Source of the DNA: Anaerolineaceae bacterium
GTDB lineage: Bacteria; Chloroflexota; Anaerolineae; Anaerolineales; Anaerolineaceae
Length of the DNA stretch: 8,066 nucleotides
Direction: 5' to 3'
NCBI GenBank assembly: GCA_003448875.1
Contig: DLXG01000225.1
Coordinates: 1 to 8,066, forward strand
Position 1 is the first letter of the stretch, and every line of letters begins with the position of its first letter. This document shows, piece after piece, positions 1 to 4,505 of the stretch. The notes beneath the pieces were generated by a model. That model was given only the letters and a program-made list of their open reading frames with translations. It was not told the origin of the DNA and did no database searches. A program made the position numbers and the translations under genes.

Positions 1-306
1 AATGAAGAATGAAAACAACTGCTGTGCCCACCCATAGATCGACTCTGCGCTCATTATCTCTGTTCTTGGAGATGACACAGAATGGAGATTCTTCTGAATT
101 TGGCTCCAGCGTTGTTTCCAATCTCTGGCTTGATTTCCAGGTATGAGTTCGGTCAAATACTGCATCGAGACGGATACCGTTAATTCAATCGATACAGCAA
201 TTGTCAAAGCCATTCCTCCACATAGAGGGCATGGTGGACGTTCTACCATCTCACTCAATTCCAGCAGACGAGGTGCCCCACAAATTGAACAAGTTACGCT
301 GTTCAT
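1..306 (-). CDS. Zinc-ribbon hypothetical protein (C-terminus beyond window)
   Basis: This reading frame starts at ATG (304-306), is open for 102 codons and runs off the left edge without a stop. The start is supported by a GGAGA Shine-Dalgarno (complement of 313-317) about 6 bases upstream. The N-terminus holds two CxxC knuckles, CSIC (Cys6, Cys9) and CPLC (Cys26, Cys29), spaced as in a small treble-clef or rubredoxin-like zinc ribbon. A beta-rich stretch follows (about residues 33-50), then an amphipathic helical region with WKQRW (about 63-67) and a helix ending LFSFF at the window edge. The zinc ribbon suggests nucleic-acid or protein binding, but the family and function are not recognised. 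The gene lies downstream of the TPR-like gene on the same strand after a 158-base gap with a possible promoter of its own. It is AT-richer than the housekeeping genes to the right. That it is a real gene is well supported by the regular CxxC pairs, the RBS and the open frame; its role is unknown. Confidence 0.75.
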   Translation of the reverse strand, partial: MNSVTCSICGAPRLLELSEMVERPPCPLCGGMALTIAVSIELTVSVSMQYLTELIPGNQARDWKQRWSQIQKNLHSVSSPRTEIMSAESIYGWAQQLFSFFI

Positions 307-408
307 AGTTTGTCTCCGCGTAGATTTGATACCCATCGGTTGGGTTCAGCCGCACAAGAAACGAACATAGGGTGCGGAGCCCGCTGGATGGATATACTTG
401 TTATGCCA

Positions 409-436
409 TCTATACGTTGATAAAAATTTGCGGCAA
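409..436 (-). promoter_or_regulatory. Possible promoter of the zinc-ribbon gene
   Basis: Read on the minus strand, TTGCCG (complement of 431-436) and TATAGA (complement of 409-414) are separated by 16 bases. Each matches the sigma-70 consensus at 4 of 6 positions. The start point would fall near 402, giving a leader of about 95 bases before the ATG at 306. A 6-bp inverted repeat, CCGCAC/GTGCGG (350-355 and 372-377), lies in that leader. The match is modest, and the gene could instead be read through from the gene upstream. Confidence 0.3.
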
Positions 437-464
437 TCGTTTTCTCTTGCATTCAACATCGTCT

Positions 465-812
465 CTACGACTTGGAAGCCAACAACTTCTTTGCCTTAAC
501 AAGGCGTTCCAACAGTTGGGCAGGTTTTTCTCCTGGCGCATGTTTTTGGTTAGCATATCTTTCGAGAATTGCAACTTCTCTCTTATAGTCTTTACACTTT
601 CGATATATCTTTGCCAGCTCTTCGTAGTACCAGGGAGCAACGCCGCTGTTACCAGCATTGGCTTCTGCTTCAGTAGCATTCACTAATTCAATCAGGAGAT
701 TTTCCGCTTCTTCAATTGCTCCTTTTTTCTTCAAGCTTTCTACTTCCTCTACATAAGTGCTGTAATGCCTACCTTTGTAATAGCCAGGTTTGTTTTGGGG
801 ATCGCGCCACAT
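465..812 (-). CDS. Small TPR-like helical protein, 115 aa
   Basis: The complete 115-codon frame starts at ATG (810-812) and ends at TAG (465-467). An AGGAGA Shine-Dalgarno (complement of 823-828) lies 10 bases upstream. The protein is hydrophilic and nearly all helical, with no signal peptide or membrane segment. Two helix-turn-helix units are visible: about residues 20-45 (VEEVESLKKKGAIEEAENLL) and 60-88 (WYYEELAKIYRKCKDYKREV). The small-residue and aromatic spacing is that of tetratricopeptide repeats, and a basic tail ends KAKKLLASKS. TPR-type repeats are protein-interaction scaffolds, so an adaptor role is inference; no catalytic motif is seen. It is followed on the same strand by the zinc-ribbon gene, and both sit in AT-rich DNA unlike the genes to the right, which suggests an accessory location. 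I do not recognise a named family. Confidence 0.72.
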   Translation of the reverse strand: MWRDPQNKPGYYKGRHYSTYVEEVESLKKKGAIEEAENLLIELVNATEAEANAGNSGVAPWYYEELAKIYRKCKDYKREVAILERYANQKHAPGEKPAQLLERLVKAKKLLASKS

Positions 813-849
813 CTTTCAGATGTCTCCTTGTATTCTTGATTTCTAATCT

Positions 850-878
850 TATCTACCGTTACACAGTTTGTTTGTGAA
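850..878 (-). promoter_or_regulatory. Possible promoter of the TPR-like gene
   Basis: On the minus strand, TTCACA (complement of 873-878, 5 of 6 to TTGACA) and TAGATA (complement of 850-855, 3 of 6) are 17 bases apart. TAAGAT (complement of 846-851) is an alternative -10 with a longer spacer. The transcript would start near 843, giving a leader of about 30 bases that contains the Shine-Dalgarno. The -35 element lies inside the palindrome at 874-885. Confidence 0.35.
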
Positions 879-893
879 CGTTCACTCAACAAA
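867..893. repeat. Operator-like palindrome GTGAACGTTCAC with flanking inverted arms
   Basis: The 12-bp sequence at 874-885 is a perfect palindrome. After one unpaired base on the left and two on the right, TTTGTT (867-872) and AACAAA (888-893) extend the dyad by another six base pairs. The AACGTT centre with GTG/CAC edges resembles operators of LacI-family repressors (family knowledge). The site overlaps the putative -35 of the TPR-like gene, where a repressor would block RNA polymerase. No regulator gene is visible in the window, so the cognate factor is unknown. No T-run follows on either strand, so it is not an intrinsic terminator. Confidence 0.45.
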
Positions 894-1297
894 TGACTAC
901 ACAACGCTTTGTACTTCAGCTGCGGGAAGCCGCGTAGCAGAACGAAGCGGCATCATATAGAGGCACAAACTTCACACTCAATCTTATCTCTCTTTTCAAG
1001 GTTGTGCCTTGCGCAGAGCAAAGGTAAGAAATAACCTCATTTGCCATGCTATTCACCCGTTCACAAGTAGGCAGCCCAACCAAAATTATACGAATTCCAG
1101 ATACACAGTATTTTTAGCGTATAAATGACCAAAAAAGCATGTTCTATTGCGATTGGTTCTTCGCTTGTAACCGAAATCTTATTTTTATTCTACATCAAGA
1201 CCCAGAAATCTCATCTGTTTTTACGCCTGATCCATTCCTGCCATCAGTCCATCAACCTCCCCGCCAGCGATGCAACTTTTCAGTTATACAAAAAATC
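894..1297. other. Intergenic stretch without a convincing gene
   Basis: About 400 bases of mostly AT-rich DNA. A 66-codon plus-strand frame (1125-1325) and a 43-codon minus-strand frame (916-1047) were examined and not accepted. A short GC-rich hairpin (GCGG-GAAG-CCGC at about 922-933) is present but has no T-run. No tRNA, rRNA, CRISPR repeat or insertion-sequence end was seen. Confidence 0.5.
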
Positions 1298-1326
1298 TTG
1301 TCAATCTATTAAAATAAGACTATAAT
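1298..1326 (+). promoter_or_regulatory. Sigma-70-type promoter of the leader/DUF4395/thioredoxin operon
   Basis: TTGTCA (1298-1303, 5 of 6) and a perfect TATAAT (1321-1326) are separated by exactly 17 bases. Transcription should begin at about 1331-1337, on or within a few bases of the leader ATG at 1337. This leaves no room for a Shine-Dalgarno sequence, so the leader ORF would be translated from a leaderless or nearly leaderless mRNA. It is the best promoter match in the window. Confidence 0.82.
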
Positions 1327-1336
1327 AGTCGTAATT

Positions 1337-1423
1337 ATGACAACCAGCCAGTACATCCATTCTTTCAACACCTGCATGTGTATGCGGCGGAGGGTGCGGT
1401 CCGCCGTGGTGTACTGGCGTTAA
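1337..1423 (+). CDS. 28-aa cysteine-containing leader peptide (attenuator sORF)
   Basis: ATG (1337-1339) opens a 28-codon frame ending at TAA (1421-1423). The peptide begins MTTSQYIHSFNT, continues CMCM and then RRRVRSAVVYWR. The Cys codons TGC (1373-1375) and TGT (1379-1381) lie just before the 5' arm of a hairpin (1385-1391 pairing with 1400-1406). By analogy with amino-acid biosynthesis attenuators, the peptide is probably not a functional product. Its translation would report Cys-tRNA supply: a ribosome stalled on the Cys codons would cover roughly up to 1390-1395, melt the local hairpin and free the antiterminator strand. The promoter position implies leaderless translation, as in the polycysteine leaderless sORFs reported in mycobacteria. 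Four Arg codons (CGG, CGG, AGG, CGG) follow, so an arginine signal is an alternative. However, those codons lie in the pairing segments and may be fixed by RNA structure. A stop just before the terminator and the downstream thiol-redox genes favour a Cys signal. Confidence 0.72.
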   Translation: MTTSQYIHSFNTCMCMRRRVRSAVVYWR

Positions 1424-1463
1424 TCCGGTTCGTTCACGACGTCACCAGCGGCTGCGCCCTCTG
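1385..1463 (+). promoter_or_regulatory. Antiterminator / anti-antiterminator element of the attenuator
   Basis: Three alternative pairings can be read directly. (1) CGGCGGA (1385-1391) with TCCGCCG (1400-1406) forms a 7-bp hairpin with an 8-base loop directly after the Cys codons. (2) GCCAGTACA (1347-1355) pairs perfectly with TGTACTGGC (1410-1418), closing the leader ORF into one structure. (3) 1388-1399 pairs with 1452-1463 (12 bp including 3 G-U), 1401-1404 with 1448-1451 and 1407-1411 with 1443-1447. Only T1400 and C1405-G1406 bulge, for about 21 bp in all. Structure 3 takes up the whole 5' arm of the terminator and so excludes it. Structures 1 and 2 sequester the same upstream strand and so favour termination. 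Stalling at Cys codons would break structure 1 and favour read-through; full translation would favour termination. Confidence 0.7.
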
Positions 1464-1492
1464 CATTTTCACAGAACGGCGCAGTCTTTTTT
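1450..1492 (+). terminator. Intrinsic terminator in the leader, upstream of DUF4395
   Basis: GGCTGCGCC (1450-1458) pairs with GGCGCAGTC (1478-1486), 9 bp with one G-U. An inner TCTG/CAGA stem (1460-1463 and 1472-1475) caps it, and six T residues follow at once (1487-1492). It lies 27 bases after the leader stop codon and 33 bases before the DUF4395 start. It therefore ends transcripts before the structural genes rather than after a gene, as expected for an attenuator. Confidence 0.83.
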
Positions 1493-1525
1493 AATTTTTC
1501 ATCCCAATTCAACACGGAGGCTGAC

Positions 1526-2014
1526 ATGAATCCCTTACAACCCATTGATCATGCTGCATTGCGAACCAATCAGGCCATGATCATCCTCTTGCTTTTGATT
1601 TCTTTTATCGCGAACCTGCCCTGGCTGGCGGGAGTGGTGGGGGCTCTGATGTTGGCCGGCGCGCTGGCCGGCAGGCCGGCGTTCGGCTGGCTGTATACCG
1701 CTTTGCTCAAACCGCGCGGCTGGCTCAAACCGGACGTGCTGATGGACAACCGCCAGCCGCATACCTTCGCGCAGGGCTTCGGCGGTGTAGTGCTGCTGGC
1801 TGCCGGGCTGCTTTTCCTCAGCGGGAGCAATGTTGTGGGCTGGGGGCTGGTCTGGCTGGTCATCGCGCTGGCATCCCTGAATCTGTTTGTCGGTTTTTGC
1901 GTGGGCTGCGCGGTTTACTACTGGCTGAATCGCTTACAGGTGCCGGGCTTCACCCAATCACCGCCGCCGGGAACGGCTGCCGGCTGGCGTCCGCGCCGCG
2001 AGGAACGGGGTTGA
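1526..2014 (+). CDS. DUF4395 integral membrane protein, 162 aa
   Basis: ATG (1526-1528) is preceded by a strong GGAGG (1516-1520, spacing 5). Hydrophobic segments lie at about residues 17-50 (one or two passes), 84-99 and 103-135, giving a small polytopic membrane protein. Family hallmarks of DUF4395 are present: an N-terminal DHAALRTNQ segment, the central MDNRQPHTFAQGFGG block (73-87) and FVGFCVGC (121-128) near the end of the last membrane segment. Cys125 and Cys128 form a CxxC motif likely to be redox-active or metal-binding. The biochemical role of DUF4395 is not established. In actinobacteria members are found next to thioredoxin-like and thiosulfate sulfurtransferase genes (established from memory). 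Here the stop is one base before the start of a membrane-anchored thioredoxin, so a shared thiol-disulfide role at the membrane is a reasonable inference. Expression is probably controlled by the upstream Cys-codon attenuator. The C-terminal tail is Pro/Arg-rich and cytosolic in character. Confidence 0.88.
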   Translation: MNPLQPIDHAALRTNQAMIILLLLISFIANLPWLAGVVGALMLAGALAGRPAFGWLYTALLKPRGWLKPDVLMDNRQPHTFAQGFGGVVLLAAGLLFLSGSNVVGWGLVWLVIALASLNLFVGFCVGCAVYYWLNRLQVPGFTQSPPPGTAAGWRPRREERG

Positions 2015-2015
2015 G

Positions 2016-2426
2016 ATGGATGACCTGATCGTTCGTATGCTTTGGAGCGCTTTGATCATCGGCGCGGGAATCGGCATATTTGTGCTGGTCAACCGTGCCA
2101 TTTTGCGCCGGACGGAGGACTTAAGCCGTCATCTGCCCGGCTGGCAGCCCGGCCGGGCGGTGATCCTCTACTTCACCACGCCGGAGTGCGCCCCCTGCCG
2201 CACGGTTCAACGGCCGGCTTTGCAGCGCGTCCAATCCGAATGGGGCGACCGCCTGCAGGTGATTGAAGTGGATGCTACCCGCCGGGCCGACCTGGCCAAA
2301 CGCTGGGGCGTGTTGAGTGTGCCAACTACCTTTCTACTGGATGCCAGCGGAAAACCCCGTTTTGTCAACCACGGCGTCACCCGTGCCGAGCAGCTAATCG
2401 AGCAACTGCGCCGGCTGGCTGACTGA
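2016..2426 (+). CDS. Membrane-anchored thioredoxin family protein, 136 aa
   Basis: A single N-terminal hydrophobic helix (about residues 8-26), with no cleavage-site pattern, is followed by a basic patch (RAILRR) and a complete thioredoxin fold (about 45-134). Diagnostic features are ILYFTTPECAPC with the redox pair Cys58/Cys61 (CAPC rather than the classic CGPC), the VIEVDAT strand and SVPTT with cis-Pro103. The RR after the helix fits the positive-inside rule, so the domain may be cytosolic; this is uncertain because the first residues MDD are acidic. It should reduce or exchange disulfides of a partner, and the adjoining CxxC-bearing DUF4395 protein is the obvious candidate. The start lies one base after the DUF4395 stop, indicating translational coupling, and purines upstream (GAGGAACGGGG) can serve as RBS. 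It converges on the rarD-like gene with only 8 bases between stops and no terminator between them. Confidence 0.9.
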   Translation: MDDLIVRMLWSALIIGAGIGIFVLVNRAILRRTEDLSRHLPGWQPGRAVILYFTTPECAPCRTVQRPALQRVQSEWGDRLQVIEVDATRRADLAKRWGVLSVPTTFLLDASGKPRFVNHGVTRAEQLIEQLRRLAD

Positions 2427-2434
2427 ATACTGAT

Positions 2435-3322
2435 CTAGGGTACCGGCTGCGGCTGCAAGGTGCGCTGGTTGTGGATGTAACTTTCCAGTGAAAAGATGAA
2501 CAGCGCCAGCCAGATGAAGCCGAATCCAATCGCGCTGGTCTGGGTAAACGGCTCGTGATAGAGCAGCACCCCCAGCAAAAATTGCAGCGTGGGCGCAATA
2601 TATTGCAGCAGCCCCAGGACGGTCAACGGCACGCTTTGCGCGCCGGCGGCAAAGAACAGCAACGGAATGATTGTTACCAGTCCGCTCAGCGCCAGCAGCA
2701 GGCTGGTCAGCGGCAGGCTGTGCAGGAAGACCCCCTCACCGCGCAGCTCGGCGAACAGCAGATAGGTAAACATGGGCGGGAAGATCAGGGCGGTTTCCAG
2801 CGCCAGCCCCCGGCGCGGGCCGAGCGGGGCAATTTTTTTGAGCAGGCCGTACAATCCAAAGGTAAACGCCAGCACCAGCGCTACCCACGGCAGTTGACCG
2901 TAGCGGATGGTCAGGTAAGCCACTCCCGCCGCCGCCAGCCCCACCGGCAGCCATTGCAGCGGCCGCAGTCGTTCCCGCAGAAAGATCACCCCCAGCGAAA
3001 CACTGACCAGCGGGTTGATAAAATACCCCAGACTGGATTCGACCACCCGCCCCTGATTGACCGCCCAAACATAAGTCAGCCAGTTGACCGCCAGCAGGCT
3101 GCCGGCTGCCAGATAAATCAGAATGGTGCGGCGGTTGAGCGAGCGAATCAGCGAGTTAACTTCGCGGCGAAACAAAAGGTAGGCTGCCAGAAAGATGAAC
3201 GACCACACCACCCGATGCGCCATGATTTGCAGAGCCGGCACACCATGCAGCCATTTGAAATAGATGGGGAAGAATCCCCACAAGACGTACGCCGAAATCG
3301 CTAAGAGGATGCCTTTTTTCAT
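2435..3322 (-). CDS. rarD: EamA/RarD family transporter, 295 aa
   Basis: The frame starts at ATG (3320-3322), with GGAAG (complement of 3330-3334) as a modest RBS, and ends at TAG (2435-2437). About ten hydrophobic helices are visible, arranged as the two tandem five-helix EamA halves of drug/metabolite transporters. RarD-specific sequence is seen in the opening KKGILLAISAYVLWGFFPIY. It is also seen in ESSLGYFINPL followed by LGVIFLRERL (95-119) at the end of the first half, and in LQYIAPTLQFLLG with YHEPF (239-259) in the second. The length matches the family (about 290-300 aa). RarD proteins are described as chloramphenicol-sensitivity permeases, but the true substrate is unknown. It lies 49 bases after the rhodanese stop on the same strand; TATAAA (minus strand, near 3345) in the gap could be a weak -10, so co-transcription or a separate start are both possible. 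Confidence 0.92.
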   Translation of the reverse strand: MKKGILLAISAYVLWGFFPIYFKWLHGVPALQIMAHRVVWSFIFLAAYLLFRREVNSLIRSLNRRTILIYLAAGSLLAVNWLTYVWAVNQGRVVESSLGYFINPLVSVSLGVIFLRERLRPLQWLPVGLAAAGVAYLTIRYGQLPWVALVLAFTFGLYGLLKKIAPLGPRRGLALETALIFPPMFTYLLFAELRGEGVFLHSLPLTSLLLALSGLVTIIPLLFFAAGAQSVPLTVLGLLQYIAPTLQFLLGVLLYHEPFTQTSAIGFGFIWLALFIFSLESYIHNQRTLQPQPVP

Positions 3323-3371
3323 GCCATGACTTCCATGAAACAGTTTATAAGCGGCAATGATACCAGAGAAA

Positions 3372-3725
3372 TCAGTAAATACCTACATTTTTATCCACCA
3401 GCCGGGCGTAGGCGTCAATTCCCCCCTGCAGGTTGAAGACCTGCTGCCAGCCCTGGGCTGAAAGCCAGGCTGCAACCACCCGGCTGCGTTCGCCGTGGTG
3501 GCACAAGATCACCAGCGGCTGGTGCGGATTGCGGGCTTCTTCCGGCAGGGCGTCTGTTCCACGCGCCGCCAGTTCGGACATTGGCACGGTGATCACTGCC
3601 GGATGATGAAGAAAGGCGCGCGTCCATTCGTACGGCTCGCGCACGTCCAGCACCAGCAGGCTGCTTTCCCCCGCTAATTTCTGGTGCAGTTCTATCGCAG
3701 AAATTTCGGGCGGTAGCGGGGTCAT
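3372..3725 (-). CDS. Single-domain rhodanese (sulfurtransferase), 117 aa
   Basis: This is a compact rhodanese domain of the GlpE/PspE size class with no signal peptide, so it should be cytoplasmic. LVLDVREPYEW (24-34) is the conserved N-terminal strand. CHHGERSR (75-82) is the active-site loop with the persulfide-forming Cys75 and following Arg residues, and NLQGGIDAYARLVD (98-111) is the characteristic end. The family transfers sulfane sulfur from donors such as thiosulfate to thiol acceptors. Its physiological substrate here cannot be told from sequence. ATG (3723-3725) overlaps the stop of the upstream methyltransferase gene by four bases (ATGA), with AAGGAA (complement of 3731-3736) as RBS, so the two are translationally coupled. 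A sulfurtransferase in an rRNA-methylation operon is not an obvious pathway partner. It lies about 1 kb from the Cys-attenuated DUF4395/thioredoxin pair but on the opposite strand. Confidence 0.93.
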   Translation of the reverse strand: MTPLPPEISAIELHQKLAGESSLLVLDVREPYEWTRAFLHHPAVITVPMSELAARGTDALPEEARNPHQPLVILCHHGERSRVVAAWLSAQGWQQVFNLQGGIDAYARLVDKNVGIY

Positions 3726-4471
3726 GTTGCTTCCTTACTAGACGACTGCCGCGCCAGCAAAGTCAGGTACAGGGCTACCGAACCGGCTACGGCAGCGTTG
3801 AGTGATTCGATTTTTCCCTTCATGGGCAGTTTTACCACCACATCGCACTTTCTGGCAACCAGAGCGCGCATGCCTTCACCTTCGTTGCCGACCACCAGCG
3901 CCAGCGGGGCATCCAGCGGGGCCTGCTGAATGGGCTGGGCGGCTTCACCGGCCAGCCCGACCACCCATACATCTGCCGATTTCAGCATGTCAATTGCCTG
4001 AGCCAGATTCATCTGGGCGACCAGCAAATGCTCAGTTGCGCCAGCCGAGGCGTGTACAACTGCCGGCGTGATGCCGGCTGCCCGCCGCGGCGGGATGATG
4101 ATCCCGTGCACGCCCACCGCTTCGGCGGTGCGCAGCAAAGTGCCGAGATTTTGCGGGTTTTGCAGCATGTCCAGCAGCAGAATAAGCGGGGGCTCTTGTC
4201 GTTGTTGGGCGCGCTTCATAATGTCGGCGTAATCGGCGTAGGGATACCCGCTGACTTCCAGCGCCACGCCTTGATGACCCTCGCCGAGGGCGTCCAACTG
4301 CTGGCGTGGAACGCGCTGCAGCGGTACCCGCCGCTGAGCGGCCAGACTCACAATCTCGGCCAGCCTGCCCTTTTCTTCGCTACCGCTCGCTACAAGCAGG
4401 CGAAAAATCTGCCGCCTCCGGGTTTGTAAAACCTCAAAAACCGGATTGCGCCCGGTTATCCATTCTCTCAT
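3722..4471 (-). CDS. rlmB: TrmH/SpoU family rRNA 2'-O-ribose methyltransferase, RlmB-like, 249 aa
   Basis: It is predicted to methylate a ribose 2'-OH of 23S rRNA using S-adenosylmethionine (family knowledge). The N-terminal REWITGRNPVFEVL is the substrate-binding domain start typical of RlmB, with HQGVAL at 66-71. The SPOUT catalytic domain shows motif 1, NPQNLGTLLRTAEAVG (105-120), motif 2, VVGNEGEGM (193-201), and motif 3, ESLNAAVAGSVAL (222-234), which form the trefoil-knot SAM site. I chose the ATG at 4469-4471 rather than the in-frame ATG at 4531. It has AGGTGG (complement of 4480-4485) at spacing 8, the protein then begins as family members do, and the longer version would overlap the end of the PIN/TRAM gene by 26 bases. 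The PIN/TRAM stop is 34 bases upstream and the rhodanese overlaps the end, so the three form an operon. Linkage of YacL-type PIN/TRAM genes with rlmB is also known in Firmicutes. Confidence 0.9.
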   Translation of the reverse strand: MREWITGRNPVFEVLQTRRRQIFRLLVASGSEEKGRLAEIVSLAAQRRVPLQRVPRQQLDALGEGHQGVALEVSGYPYADYADIMKRAQQRQEPPLILLLDMLQNPQNLGTLLRTAEAVGVHGIIIPPRRAAGITPAVVHASAGATEHLLVAQMNLAQAIDMLKSADVWVVGLAGEAAQPIQQAPLDAPLALVVGNEGEGMRALVARKCDVVVKLPMKGKIESLNAAVAGSVALYLTLLARQSSSKEAT

Positions 4472-4505
4472 CGAGTTTTCCACCTGTAAGTGTAAATCAA
4501 GATTT

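Noticed and set aside
143..370. 75-codon plus-strand frame
   Set aside because: It is antisense to the zinc-ribbon gene, which has regular CxxC pairs and a good RBS.
917..938. GC-rich hairpin GCGG-GAAG-CCGC as a terminator
   Set aside because: The stem is short and no T-run follows on either strand.
916..1047. 43-codon minus-strand frame starting MANEVISYL with a GGGTG upstream
   Set aside because: It is short, its C-terminal half reads through a GC-rich hairpin and gives low-complexity residues, and no family pattern is seen.
1125..1325. 66-codon plus-strand frame in the AT-rich intergenic region
   Set aside because: There is no Shine-Dalgarno, the codon use is mixed and the protein lacks any recognisable pattern. 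Its 3' end covers both the -35 and -10 of the leader promoter.
1339..1495. Known small-molecule riboswitch or 6S/SRP RNA in the DUF4395 leader
   Set aside because: No recognised aptamer core was seen. The presence of a translated frame with Cys codons and an antiterminator within it fits ribosome-mediated attenuation better.
2555..3304. 249-codon plus-strand frame rich in Gln and Arg
   Set aside because: It is the antisense shadow of the rarD-like gene, with Gln/Arg-rich composition typical of reverse-read GC-rich membrane genes.
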